Origin: Xenophilus azovorans DSM 13620
Lineage (GTDB): Bacteria > Pseudomonadota > Gammaproteobacteria > Burkholderiales > Burkholderiaceae_C
Assembly (NCBI RefSeq): GCF_000745855.1
Contig: NZ_JQKD01000007.1
Span: 62,001-126,000, forward strand
Reading direction: 5' to 3'
DNA: 64,000 nucleotides
Shown: one piece after another, positions 1 to 7,780 of the stretch
Layout of the letters: each line of letters opens with the position of its first letter
Position numbering within the stretch: the stretch's first letter is position 1
Translations under genes and position numbers: made by a program
The notes under the pieces: model-generated
The model's database searches: none
Told to the model about the DNA's origin: nothing
What the model saw: the letters and a program-made list of their open reading frames with translations, nothing else

Positions 1-2
1 GG

Positions 3-476
3 GGGCTCACCTGGGAGAGCCTGGCGTGGCTGCGCCGGCTCTGGGACGGCCCGCTGCTGGTCAAGGGCGTGCTGGGGCCGGGCGATGCGGCCGCGGCCGT
101 GGCGCACGGGGCGGACGGCCTCGTCGTCTCCAACCACGGCGGGCGCCAGCTCGACGTCGTGCCGGCCGCCATCTCCGCGCTGCCCGGCGTGATCGACGCG
201 GTGCGCGGGCGGATCCCCGTCTTCGTCGACAGCGGATTCCGCCGCGGCAGCGACGTCGCCAAGGCGCTGGCGCTCGGGGCCACGGCCGCCTTCATGGGCC
301 GCCTGCCGATCTGGGGGCTGGCCGCGGGCGGCCAGGCGGGGGTGGAACAGGCCCTCGCCCTGGTGAAGGCCGAGTTCGAGCGGACGCTGATCCTGCTGGG
401 CGTGCCGCACGCCGACGCGCTGGCCCACGGCGGGCTCGTGTTCGATGAAAGACGCACCGGAGCTGCGGATGAATGA
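3..476 (+). CDS. mdlB: (S)-mandelate dehydrogenase-like FMN-dependent alpha-hydroxy acid dehydrogenase, 3' part
   Basis: The gene enters from the left edge, so only about 157 C-terminal residues are present. They carry the second half of the FMN-dependent alpha-hydroxy-acid dehydrogenase TIM barrel: LVKGVL (flavin-binding lysine strand), SNHGGRQLD with the catalytic His and substrate-binding Arg, and DSGFRRGSD followed by ALALGA for the FMN phosphate. The family oxidises 2-hydroxy acids to 2-keto acids. I favour mandelate over lactate or glycolate because a clear mandelate racemase closes the same operon and the text resembles Pseudomonas MdlB. The stop overlaps the start of the downstream permease, so the genes are co-transcribed. 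Family certain; substrate inferred from context. Confidence 0.82.
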   Translation, partial: GLTWESLAWLRRLWDGPLLVKGVLGPGDAAAAVAHGADGLVVSNHGGRQLDVVPAAISALPGVIDAVRGRIPVFVDSGFRRGSDVAKALALGATAAFMGRLPIWGLAAGGQAGVEQALALVKAEFERTLILLGVPHADALAHGGLVFDERRTGAADE

Positions 477-1341
477 CCTTGCACAGTTTCTTCTCTCGGG
501 CCTGACGACGGGCGCGGTCTATGCGCTGGCGGCGCTCGGCTTCACGCTGATCTACAACGCCAGCGGCGTGATCAACTTCGCGCAGGGCGACTTCCTCATG
601 CTCTCGGCGATGGTGGCGGCGACGCTGCTGGCGCACCAGGTGTCCTACGGCATCGCCATCGCCGTGGGCATCGCCGTCACGGTGCTGGTGGGGGTGATGC
701 TCTACCGCTTCGCGATCCGCCCCGCGGGCGAGGCGGACGTGGTGTCGCTCATCATCATCACCATCGGCGCTTCGATCTTCATCCAAGGCGTCGTCCAGGT
801 GGTGCTGGGCAAGAACCAGCAGGTGCTGCCGCCCTTCACCGGCGACACCCCGCTGCACGTGCTGGGCGCCCGCGTGCTGCCGCAGGCCCTGTGGGTGCTG
901 GGCGTGGCGGCGCTGCTGGTGGCGGCCGTCGCCGGCTTCTTCCGGTACACGCTGACCGGCAAGGCGATGCTGGCGGTGGCCGCGAACCGGCTGGCGGCCA
1001 GCGCGGTCGGCATCCCGGCGCGGCGCATCCTGCAACTGTCGTTCGGGCTGTCGGCGCTGCTGGGCGCGGTGGCCGGCGTGACGGCCGCGCCGATCACCAC
1101 CACGGTGTACGACATCGGCCTCATGCTGGGCATGAAGGGCTTCGTCGCCGCCACGCTGGGCGGGCTCGGCAGCGGCCTGGGCGCGGTGGTCGGCGGGCTG
1201 GTCGTGGGCGTCCTGGAGGCGCTGGTGGCGGGCTATGTCTCGTCCGCCTACAAGGACGCGGTGCCGATCGGCCTGATCATCGTGATCCTGCTCGTGATGC
1301 CGCACGGGCTGTTCGGCCGCAAGAGCACGGAGCGGGTATGA
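469..1341 (+). CDS. livH: Branched-chain amino acid-type ABC transporter permease (LivH family)
   Basis: A 290-residue polytopic membrane protein starting MNDLAQFLLSGLTTG, with the LivH hallmark INFAQGDF near residue 40 and about eight hydrophobic segments. It forms one half of the inner-membrane pore of a HAAT-type importer. I chose ATG 469, which overlaps the upstream stop and matches the usual LivH N-terminus; an in-frame ATG at 445 would add eight residues. It is the first of four transporter genes lying between a hydroxy-acid dehydrogenase and mandelate racemase, so the cargo is probably an aromatic 2-hydroxy acid rather than leucine. No periplasmic binding protein gene is seen in the visible part of the operon; it may lie upstream of the window. 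Confidence 0.9.
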   Translation: MNDLAQFLLSGLTTGAVYALAALGFTLIYNASGVINFAQGDFLMLSAMVAATLLAHQVSYGIAIAVGIAVTVLVGVMLYRFAIRPAGEADVVSLIIITIGASIFIQGVVQVVLGKNQQVLPPFTGDTPLHVLGARVLPQALWVLGVAALLVAAVAGFFRYTLTGKAMLAVAANRLAASAVGIPARRILQLSFGLSALLGAVAGVTAAPITTTVYDIGLMLGMKGFVAATLGGLGSGLGAVVGGLVVGVLEALVAGYVSSAYKDAVPIGLIIVILLVMPHGLFGRKSTERV

Positions 1342-2270
1342 GGTTCTCCCGCTTCAGGGCGCTGCTGGCCACGGCGGCCGTGCTGCTGGTGCTGCCCTTC
1401 GTGCTGCCGAACAACTTCATGCTCGACATCGCCATCCGCATCGCCTTCGCCGCGGTGGCGGCGATCGGGCTGAACGTGCTGATGGGCTTCGCCGGGCAGA
1501 TCAGCATCGGCCACGCCGGCTTCCTCGCCATCGGGGCCTACGGCAGCGCCATCGCCGCCACGCGCTTCGGCTGGCCGCCGCTGCTGGCGATCCCGGCGGC
1601 CGCGGCCCTGTGCGCCGTGCTGGCCTGGGTGATCGCCAAGCCGATCCTGCGCCTGAAGGGCCATTCGCTGACCATGGCGACGCTGGGCCTGGGCCTGATC
1701 GTCAACATCGTGCTCATCAACGAGGTGGGGGTGACGGGCGGCCCCGACGGGATGGCGGCGCCGCCGCTGGAGGCGGCCGGCTTCGCGCTGGTCGACCTCC
1801 GGCACTGGTACGTGGTCGCGGCGGTCGTGCTGTGGCTGGTCATCCTGCTGTCGCTCAACCTCTACGACTCCCCCTGCGGCCGCGCGCTGCGCGGGCTGCA
1901 CGGCGCCGAGGTGGCGGCCCGCGTCGTCGGCGTGGACGTCGCGCTCTTCAAGACGCGCGCCTTCGTCATGTCGGCCGTGCTGGCGTCGGTGTCCGGCAGC
2001 CTCACGGCGCACTACGTGGGCTTCATCAGCCCGCAGATGGCCTCGTTCGCGCACTCGGTGGAACTGGCCACGATGGTGGTGCTGGGCGGCATGGCCTCGA
2101 CCTTCGGCGCGGTGCTGGGCGCGGCGCTGCTGACCATGCTGCCGCAGCTGCTGGGCGGGCTGCACGGCTACGAGTCGATCCTCTTCGGCCTGATCCTGAT
2201 GCTGACGATGATGTTCCTGCCGCGGGGCATCGTCCCCACCCTGGCGCTCAAGCTCGGGAGGAAGCGCTGA
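1338..2270 (+). CDS. livM: Branched-chain amino acid-type ABC transporter permease (LivM family)
   Basis: A 310-residue inner-membrane permease with the LivM motif GLNVLMGFAGQISIGHAGF around residues 40-60 and roughly nine to ten hydrophobic helices. It pairs with the preceding LivH to form the transport channel. ATG 1338 overlaps the LivH stop in an ATGA arrangement, and its own end overlaps the next start, which indicates translational coupling. Part of the mandelate-associated transporter; its role in leucine/isoleucine uptake is not supported by the neighbours. Confidence 0.9.
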   Translation: MRFSRFRALLATAAVLLVLPFVLPNNFMLDIAIRIAFAAVAAIGLNVLMGFAGQISIGHAGFLAIGAYGSAIAATRFGWPPLLAIPAAAALCAVLAWVIAKPILRLKGHSLTMATLGLGLIVNIVLINEVGVTGGPDGMAAPPLEAAGFALVDLRHWYVVAAVVLWLVILLSLNLYDSPCGRALRGLHGAEVAARVVGVDVALFKTRAFVMSAVLASVSGSLTAHYVGFISPQMASFAHSVELATMVVLGGMASTFGAVLGAALLTMLPQLLGGLHGYESILFGLILMLTMMFLPRGIVPTLALKLGRKR

Positions 2271-3019
2271 TGCTCGCCGTCGAGTCGCTCACCAGAACCT
2301 TCGGCGGCGTGGCCGCCGTCTCCGACGTCAGCTTCTCGGTGCGCAAGGGCCACGTCCATGCGGTGATCGGCCCCAACGGCGCGGGCAAGACGACGCTGTT
2401 CAACCTCATCAGCGGCGTTTACACCCCCAGCGCCGGCACCGTGAAGCTGGACGGCGAGGACATCGGCGGGCATGCCCCCGACCAGCTGGCGCGCAAGGGG
2501 ATGAGCCGGACCTTCCAGAACCTGCAAGTCTGCATGAACATGACGGCGCTGGAGAACGTGATGCTGGGCGCGCACCTGCGCTGCCGCTCCGGCATCCTGG
2601 GCTCGCTGCTCGGGCTGACCCGCCGCGCCGACGCGGCCCTGCGCGAGGCGTCGATGGCGGCGATGGACTTCGTCGGCGTGGGCGCCTGGCGCGACGCGCA
2701 CGCGACGCAGTTGTCCTTCGGCGTGCTCAAGCGGCTGGAGATCGCGCGTGCGCTGCAGGCCGGGCCCCGGCTGCTGCTGCTGGACGAGCCCGCCGCGGGC
2801 CTGAACGACAGCGAGACGCACGAGATGACCGCGCTGATCCGCCGCATCGCGGAGGACGGCGTGACGGTGCTGCTGGTCGAGCACGACATGAAGATGGTGA
2901 TGAGCATCTCCGACCACATCGTGGTCATGGACCAGGGCAGGAAGCTCGCCGAGGGCGACGCCGCCACCGTGCGGAAGAACCCCGACGTGATCGCCGCGTA
3001 CCTGGGCGCGGAGGAGTGA
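2270..3019 (+). CDS. livG: ABC transporter ATP-binding protein (LivG family)
   Basis: A 249-residue cytoplasmic ATPase with Walker A GPNGAGKTT near residue 32, a diverged signature segment LSFGVLKRLEIARAL in place of the usual LSGGQ, Walker B LLLLDEPAAGLN and a switch histidine in LLVEHDM. The GMSRTFQNLQVC segment is typical of the LivG branch. It energises the LivHM permease. The start ATG 2270 overlaps the LivM stop by one base. Note LSFG for the common LSYG or LSGG; this variation is frequent in Liv ATPases and does not suggest inactivity. Confidence 0.9.
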   Translation: MLAVESLTRTFGGVAAVSDVSFSVRKGHVHAVIGPNGAGKTTLFNLISGVYTPSAGTVKLDGEDIGGHAPDQLARKGMSRTFQNLQVCMNMTALENVMLGAHLRCRSGILGSLLGLTRRADAALREASMAAMDFVGVGAWRDAHATQLSFGVLKRLEIARALQAGPRLLLLDEPAAGLNDSETHEMTALIRRIAEDGVTVLLVEHDMKMVMSISDHIVVMDQGRKLAEGDAATVRKNPDVIAAYLGAEE

Positions 3020-3027
3020 GGACGGCC

Positions 3028-3750
3028 ATGGACAAGGACGCATCGCCGCCCGTGCTGCAGGTCAGCGACCTGCGCGCGGGCTATGGACGGATCGAGGCGC
3101 TGCACGGCGTGTCGCTGCGGCTGGGGGCGGGGGAACTGGTGGCGCTGGTCGGCGCCAATGGCGCGGGCAAGACCACGCTGCTGCGCACCATCTCCGGCCT
3201 GCTGCCGGCGCGCGCCGGGCGCGTGGAATTCCTGGGGCAGGACGTCACCCGCGCGGCGCCCGACCAGCGGGTGCGCAGGGGCCTGGCGCAGGTGCTCGAA
3301 GGCCGGCAGGTCTTCGGCCCGCTGAGCGTGGAGGACAACCTGCGGCTGGGCGCCTTCGTGCACCGCGACGCGGCCGAGGAGCGCATGCGCCGGATGTACC
3401 GGCTCTTCCCCGTGCTCGAGGAGAAGAAGGACCTGCCCGCGGGCACGCTCTCGGGCGGGCAGCAGCAGATGCTGGCCATGGCGCGCGCGCTGATGAGCGG
3501 GCCGAAGGTGCTGCTGCTGGACGAGCCATCCATGGGGCTGGCGCCGCTGCTCGTGCGCGAGGTCTTCCGCGTCGTCAGGGAACTGAAGGAGCAGGGCATC
3601 CCGATCCTGCTGGTGGAGCAGAACGCCCGCGCGGCCTTGGCCATCGCCGACCGCGGCTACGTGCTGGAGACCGGGAAGGTGACGCTCGAAGGCCCCGCCC
3701 GGGCGCTGCAGGACGACGAGCGCGTCCGCTCGGCCTACCTGGGACTGTGA
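3028..3750 (+). CDS. livF: ABC transporter ATP-binding protein (LivF family)
   Basis: A 240-residue ATPase with Walker A GANGAGKTT, signature LSGGQQQMLAMARALM, Walker B LLLLDEPSMGLAP and switch region LLVEQNARAAL, all diagnostic of LivF. ATG 3028 follows a GGAG-type ribosome site that overlaps the end of livG; a GTG at 3016 is in frame but sits inside that site. It completes the two-ATPase, two-permease HAAT complex and is followed 16 bases later by mandelate racemase. Confidence 0.9.
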   Translation: MDKDASPPVLQVSDLRAGYGRIEALHGVSLRLGAGELVALVGANGAGKTTLLRTISGLLPARAGRVEFLGQDVTRAAPDQRVRRGLAQVLEGRQVFGPLSVEDNLRLGAFVHRDAAEERMRRMYRLFPVLEEKKDLPAGTLSGGQQQMLAMARALMSGPKVLLLDEPSMGLAPLLVREVFRVVRELKEQGIPILLVEQNARAALAIADRGYVLETGKVTLEGPARALQDDERVRSAYLGL

Positions 3751-3766
3751 GAGAGGAAGAAGAAGC

Positions 3767-4843
3767 ATGACCGACATGAAGATCAAGGCGGTCCGGGCGC
3801 GCGCTGTGAACGTGCCGCTCCAGTACCCGGTACGCACCAGCGTGGGCGTGGTGGCCACGTCGCCGCTCGTCCTGATCGACCTGGAAACCGACACGGGCGT
3901 GGTCGGGCGCTCCTACGTCTTCACCTACACGCCGCTGGCGCTCGATGCCACGCGCACGCTGGTGGCGTCCTTCGGCGACGCGATCGCCGGCAGGCCGGTG
4001 GCGCCCTTCGACGTGGACGCCTTCTTCGCCGCGCGGCTGCGGGTGGTGGGACGCACCGGCCTGGCGATGATGGCCTGCGCGGGGCTGGACATGGCGCTGT
4101 GGGACGCGCTGGCCGTCCACCGCGGCGTCCCGCTGGCGGTCCTGCTCGGCGGCGTGCCGAAGCAGATCCCGGCCTACGACAGCCACAGCATGGACGGCGA
4201 GGAACTCGGCGTGGAGCGGGCCCGGCGGTCCGTGGCCGAAGGCTACCGGGCGATCAAGACCAAGATCGGCTATCCGACGCTCGGGGAAGACCTGCGGATC
4301 GTGCGCGCGCTGCGGCGGTGCATCGGGCCGGACACGGAGCTGATGGTCGACTACAACCAGGGCCTGAGCGTGCCCGAGGCCGCGCGCCGCATCCGTGCGC
4401 TGGCCGGCGAGGGCGTCTCCTGGGTGGAGGAGCCGACCGTCCAGGAAGACCTGCAAGGACACGCCCGCCTGCGCGCCGCGGGCGTGCCCATCCAGATGGG
4501 CGAGAACTGGTGCGGCCCGGAGCAGATGCAGGCCGCCCTGCAGGCCGGCGCATGCGACCTGGCGATGCCCGACGCCATGAAGATCGGCGGCGTGACGGGA
4601 TGGATGCGCGCCGCCGCGCTGGGCCAGGCCGCCGGCATCCCGATGTCGAGCCACATCTTCCAGGAGGTCAGCGTCCACCTGTTGTCGGTGACGCCGACGG
4701 CGCACTGGCTCGAACGCATGGACCTGGCCGGGCCGGTGCTGTCGGGCGGCGTGCGCTTCCAGAACGGACTGGCGATTTGCCCCGACACCCCCGGCACGGG
4801 CATCCGGTGGGACGAGGAGGCCGTGGCCCGCTTCGCGGCCTGA
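3767..4843 (+). CDS. mdlA: Mandelate racemase (enolase superfamily)
   Basis: A 358-residue enzyme that should interconvert (R)- and (S)-mandelate so that one stereospecific dehydrogenase can use both. All key residues of Pseudomonas mandelate racemase are visible: K164-T-K166 (S-specific base), metal ligands D195, E221 and E246, the H296-D269 dyad (R-specific base) and E316 in the TAHWLER segment. The PDAMKIGGVTGW and PMSSHIFQE motifs and the length match the true racemase rather than the broader sugar-acid dehydratase families. The start has a GAGAGGAAGAAG ribosome site. It is the last gene of the operon before a convergent gene. Confidence 0.9.
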   Translation: MTDMKIKAVRARAVNVPLQYPVRTSVGVVATSPLVLIDLETDTGVVGRSYVFTYTPLALDATRTLVASFGDAIAGRPVAPFDVDAFFAARLRVVGRTGLAMMACAGLDMALWDALAVHRGVPLAVLLGGVPKQIPAYDSHSMDGEELGVERARRSVAEGYRAIKTKIGYPTLGEDLRIVRALRRCIGPDTELMVDYNQGLSVPEAARRIRALAGEGVSWVEEPTVQEDLQGHARLRAAGVPIQMGENWCGPEQMQAALQAGACDLAMPDAMKIGGVTGWMRAAALGQAAGIPMSSHIFQEVSVHLLSVTPTAHWLERMDLAGPVLSGGVRFQNGLAICPDTPGTGIRWDEEAVARFAA

Positions 4844-4869
4844 AGGCGCGGGCGCCGCGGCGGGGCCGC

Positions 4870-5055
4870 TCAGCCGGCGACCAGCCGCACGACGAAGATC
4901 AGCCCGCCGATCAGCCCGAGCACCAGCAGGAAGGCCAGCAGCAGGATGATCGGCAGGCTGCCGCTGTCGACGCGCTGGTCGGCGTCGGTGCGGCGGCCGC
5001 CCAGGCCGATGGCGGCCCACAGGACGGCCCGCAGGGATCTGAGGAATCGGCTCAT
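4870..5055 (-). CDS. DUF2970 small membrane protein
   Basis: A 61-residue protein: a short basic N-terminus (MSRFLRSLRAVLWAAIGLGG), a polar segment, then one long hydrophobic helix ending VRLVAG. The layout and the VLWAAIGLGGRR segment fit the DUF2970 family common in beta- and gammaproteobacteria, whose function is unknown. It lies 26 bases upstream of the cytochrome gene stop and reads in the same direction, so it may be the tail of the cytochrome operon. Confidence 0.65.
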   Translation of the reverse strand: MSRFLRSLRAVLWAAIGLGGRRTDADQRVDSGSLPIILLLAFLLVLGLIGGLIFVVRLVAG

Positions 5056-5081
5056 GTGTCGTCTCTCCGTCGGGGTGCGCC

Positions 5082-6356
5082 TCAGCGCTGCATGGCCTGG
5101 CGCGGCGTGATCTCCGCGCCGGTGTTGCCCCAGCTTGCGCGCACGTAGCTGAGCACGGCGGCGATGTCGTCGTCGTTCAGCACGTGGCCGAAGGGCGGCA
5201 TGCCGTAGGGGCGCGGATTGCCCTCGGTGGCGGGCGCGTAGCCGCCGCGGCGCACCATCTGCACCAGGTTGGCAGGGTTGTCGAGGTTCACCGCACGGTT
5301 GCCGGCCAGCGGCGGGAAGGCACCCGGCTCGCCCTCACCCTGGTCGCCGTGGCACCAGGCGCACTGCTGGGCGTAGATCCGCTCGCCGCGCAGCAGCAGC
5401 GCCTCGTTGCGCCGCGGGGGCGCGGCCGGCGCCGGCGCGGGTGCCTGGGGCAGGGCCTGCAGGTAGGTCGCCATCGCACGCAGGTCGACGTCGCTCAGGT
5501 GCTGGGTGCTGGCGTACACCACCTCGGCCATCGGGCCGGAGACGGCGGCGCGCGCCGTGGCGCCGGTCCGCAGCAGCGCGACGACCTCGTCGGCGGGCCA
5601 TTCGGCCACGCCAGCCTCGTGGGCGGCGTCCAGCGCGGGGGCGTACCAGTTCTCGCCGGGCAGCATGCCGCCGACCAGGCCGCGCGCCGTGTCGGTGGCG
5701 CCCAGCGCGTTGCGGCTGCCGTGGCAGGCGATGCAGTGGCCCAGGCCGCCGACCAGGTAGGCGCCGCGGTTCCACTCGGCCGACTGCGCCGGCTGGGGCG
5801 TGAAGGCGCCTGGCCGGAAGAACAGGGCGCGCCACACCGCCAGCGCGGCCTGCGTGTCGTAGGGGAAGCGCAGTGTGTGCGCCCGGTTGGCCTGCGCCAC
5901 GGGGGGCAGGCTGCGCAGCCAGGCGAAGAGGGCGTCCGAGTCCTCGCGCGAGATCTGCGTGAAGCTGGTGTACGGGAAGGCCGGATACAGCAGCCGTCCG
6001 TCGCGCGAGCGGCCGTTGTGCATGGCGCGCCAGAAGTGGTCGGCGTTCCAGCGGCCGATGCCGGTGGCGTCGTCGGGCGTGAGGTTGCCGGCGAAGATGG
6101 TGCCGAAGGGCGTCTGGATGCCGCGGCCGCCGGTGTAGGCCGCGCCGCCGCGCGCCGTGTGGCAGCCGGCGCAGTTGCCGGCCAGCGCGAGATAGCGTCC
6201 GCGCTCGATCTGGCCCGGCGTGGCCGCGAAGGGCCCGGCGTGGTCGTCCACCGGGTCTTCGCCGCGCAGGTTGAGCATGACGACGGCGCCGGCCAGCAGG
6301 GCCAGCAGCACCGCCAGCGCCAGCAGCGCGCGCACGAGAAGGCGCCGGCCGGTCAT
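5082..6356 (-). CDS. Three-haem c-type cytochrome (alcohol/gluconate dehydrogenase cytochrome-subunit family)
   Basis: A 424-residue protein with an N-terminal membrane anchor or signal (LLVRALLALAVLLALLAGAV) and three haem sites, CAGCH, CIACH and CAWCH, one per cytochrome c domain. The order, the GGRGIQTPFGTIFAGNLTPD segment and the length match the membrane-bound cytochrome subunit (AdhB-like) that passes electrons from a periplasmic dehydrogenase to ubiquinone or an oxidase. ATG 6356 overlaps the stop of the upstream two-haem cytochrome in an ATGA arrangement. No partner dehydrogenase is adjacent, so the electron donor is unknown. Confidence 0.85.
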   Translation of the reverse strand: MTGRRLLVRALLALAVLLALLAGAVVMLNLRGEDPVDDHAGPFAATPGQIERGRYLALAGNCAGCHTARGGAAYTGGRGIQTPFGTIFAGNLTPDDATGIGRWNADHFWRAMHNGRSRDGRLLYPAFPYTSFTQISREDSDALFAWLRSLPPVAQANRAHTLRFPYDTQAALAVWRALFFRPGAFTPQPAQSAEWNRGAYLVGGLGHCIACHGSRNALGATDTARGLVGGMLPGENWYAPALDAAHEAGVAEWPADEVVALLRTGATARAAVSGPMAEVVYASTQHLSDVDLRAMATYLQALPQAPAPAPAAPPRRNEALLLRGERIYAQQCAWCHGDQGEGEPGAFPPLAGNRAVNLDNPANLVQMVRRGGYAPATEGNPRPYGMPPFGHVLNDDDIAAVLSYVRASWGNTGAEITPRQAMQR

Positions 6357-7141
6357 GGGTGGGCTCCCATCGCGCTGCACGCCACCGACACGCCGGCGGG
6401 CAGCGCGGCGGCCGGCTTCGCATCGGCCGCCACCGGCTGCGCGGCCAGCCAGCCGGCCACGGCGCGGATGTCCTCGTTGTTCAGCTTGCGGCCCACCTCG
6501 GTCATGCAGTCGGGCGCCGGCGCGCGCCGGTCGCCCGTGACCCACGAGCCCAGCTGCGAGGCGATGTACAGGCGCGGCAGGCCCAGCAGGCCGGGGATGC
6601 CCGGCTGCACGCCGGTGAGCGCCTGGCCGTGGCAGCTCGCGCAGGCCGGGATGCCGCGGGCGGCGTCGCCCTCGAACACCATCGCCTTGCCGCGCGCGAG
6701 CTGCGCCGCGGGCAGGTCGGAGGGAGCGGGGGGCGGGTAGGGCAGGTCGAGCGCGGCGAAGTACTCGGCCATCTCGCGCAGGTAGGTGTCCGACAGGTTC
6801 GCCAGCAGGTGGCTCATGTCGGCCTGCTGCCGCCGCCCGTCGCGGAAGCTGCGCAATTGCTCGTACAGGTAGCCGGCCGGCTTGCCCGCCAGGCGCGGGA
6901 AATAGCCGGAGTTGGTGGCCTGTCCCTCGCGCCCGTGGCAGGTGATGCAGGCGGCCATGCGGCGCTCCATGTCGCCGCCAGCCGGCGAAGCGGGCTGGGC
7001 GCCGGCGGCACCCGCCAGCGCGAGGGAGGCCAGCCACCATCCGAGCGCCCCCAGGGCCAGGCTACGCCTGACCCGCCCCCCGAGGGGGGCAAGAAAACTT
7101 GGGGCGGCCCGGCGTTTTCTTGAGAGGCCGGAAATCATCAT
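6353..7141 (-). CDS. Two-haem c-type cytochrome (c4-like)
   Basis: A 262-residue exported protein with a signal helix (SLALGALGWWLASLALAGAAGA) and two haem-attachment sites, CITCH and CASCH, spaced as in cytochrome c4-like di-haem proteins; GYFPRLAGKPAGYLYEQL is typical. It is translationally coupled to the three-haem cytochrome downstream and probably relays electrons with it in the periplasm. The first 25 codons (LSRKRRAAPSFLAPLGGRVR) read through a GC-rich C-run/G-run hairpin that looks like an intergenic repeat, so the N-region of the signal may have been recruited from it or the start may be wrong. Confidence 0.82.
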   Translation of the reverse strand: MMISGLSRKRRAAPSFLAPLGGRVRRSLALGALGWWLASLALAGAAGAQPASPAGGDMERRMAACITCHGREGQATNSGYFPRLAGKPAGYLYEQLRSFRDGRRQQADMSHLLANLSDTYLREMAEYFAALDLPYPPPAPSDLPAAQLARGKAMVFEGDAARGIPACASCHGQALTGVQPGIPGLLGLPRLYIASQLGSWVTGDRRAPAPDCMTEVGRKLNNEDIRAVAGWLAAQPVAADAKPAAALPAGVSVACSAMGAHP

Positions 7142-7248
7142 GGTGAGCCGATTGTCGCGGAGCAATCCGCGAACGACCGGATCAGTTGGTCCATGCCGCA
7201 GCAGCAAACTGAGTCTTGCCCGGTCGTGCTGGCCGTTGCGCTTGGCCC

Positions 7249-7755
7249 TCAGCGCGCCTCCCAGAAGCCGCGGTGCGTATCGGTCAACTCGCCGGTCAGT
7301 CCGGGCACCGGCCCGATCACCTCGACCGGTCGCTGGCCGCGCGCGAACACCTCGCGGCAGGGCAGGCTGAGGGTGGGGTTCTCGGGGTGGTCGCCCGTCA
7401 GGGCGAGCAGCGCCGTCTCTTCCGCGCCATAGAGCACGCGGCCGATGCCGGCCCAGTAGATGGTGCCGGCGCACATGGCGCAGGGCTCGAAGGTGGTGAC
7501 CAGCGTGCACTGCGCCAGGTAGGCGCCCGGGTGGTTGGCCGCGGCCGTGCGCGCCAGCGTGGACTCGGCGTGGTTCACGGTGTCGATGTTGCCCTGCTCG
7601 GCCAGCACCGTCTCGCCGTCGGGCGCCACCAGCAGGGCGCCGAAGGGGTGGCGGCCCATCGACATGGCACGGCGCGCCACGGCGTCGGCGCGGCGCAGGT
7701 GGCGCGCGCACTGGTCTTCGGTGAGTGGGGGGAGCGTGGGGGCGGCAGCGGTCAT
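7249..7755 (-). CDS. Nucleoside/nucleobase deaminase (cytidine deaminase-like zinc hydrolase)
   Basis: A 168-residue cytosolic enzyme with the zinc-dependent deaminase signature: NHAES (His ligand and catalytic Glu) and PCAMC (two Cys ligands). The HPFGALLV segment is found in guanine deaminase and TadA-type proteins. Length and sequence fit the 'nucleoside deaminase' group rather than tRNA-editing TadA. It follows a DUF2272 lipoprotein and an ABC transporter on the same strand, which hints at uptake and deamination of a nitrogenous base, but substrate cannot be read from the sequence. Confidence 0.8.
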   Translation of the reverse strand: MTAAAPTLPPLTEDQCARHLRRADAVARRAMSMGRHPFGALLVAPDGETVLAEQGNIDTVNHAESTLARTAAANHPGAYLAQCTLVTTFEPCAMCAGTIYWAGIGRVLYGAEETALLALTGDHPENPTLSLPCREVFARGQRPVEVIGPVPGLTGELTDTHRGFWEAR

Positions 7756-7780
7756 GGGCGGGGCGATCGGAGGGTCGTGG

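Noticed and set aside
445-468. Upstream ATG for livH at 445
   Set aside because: It would add eight residues overlapping the dehydrogenase end; ATG 469 matches the family N-terminus and couples to the stop.
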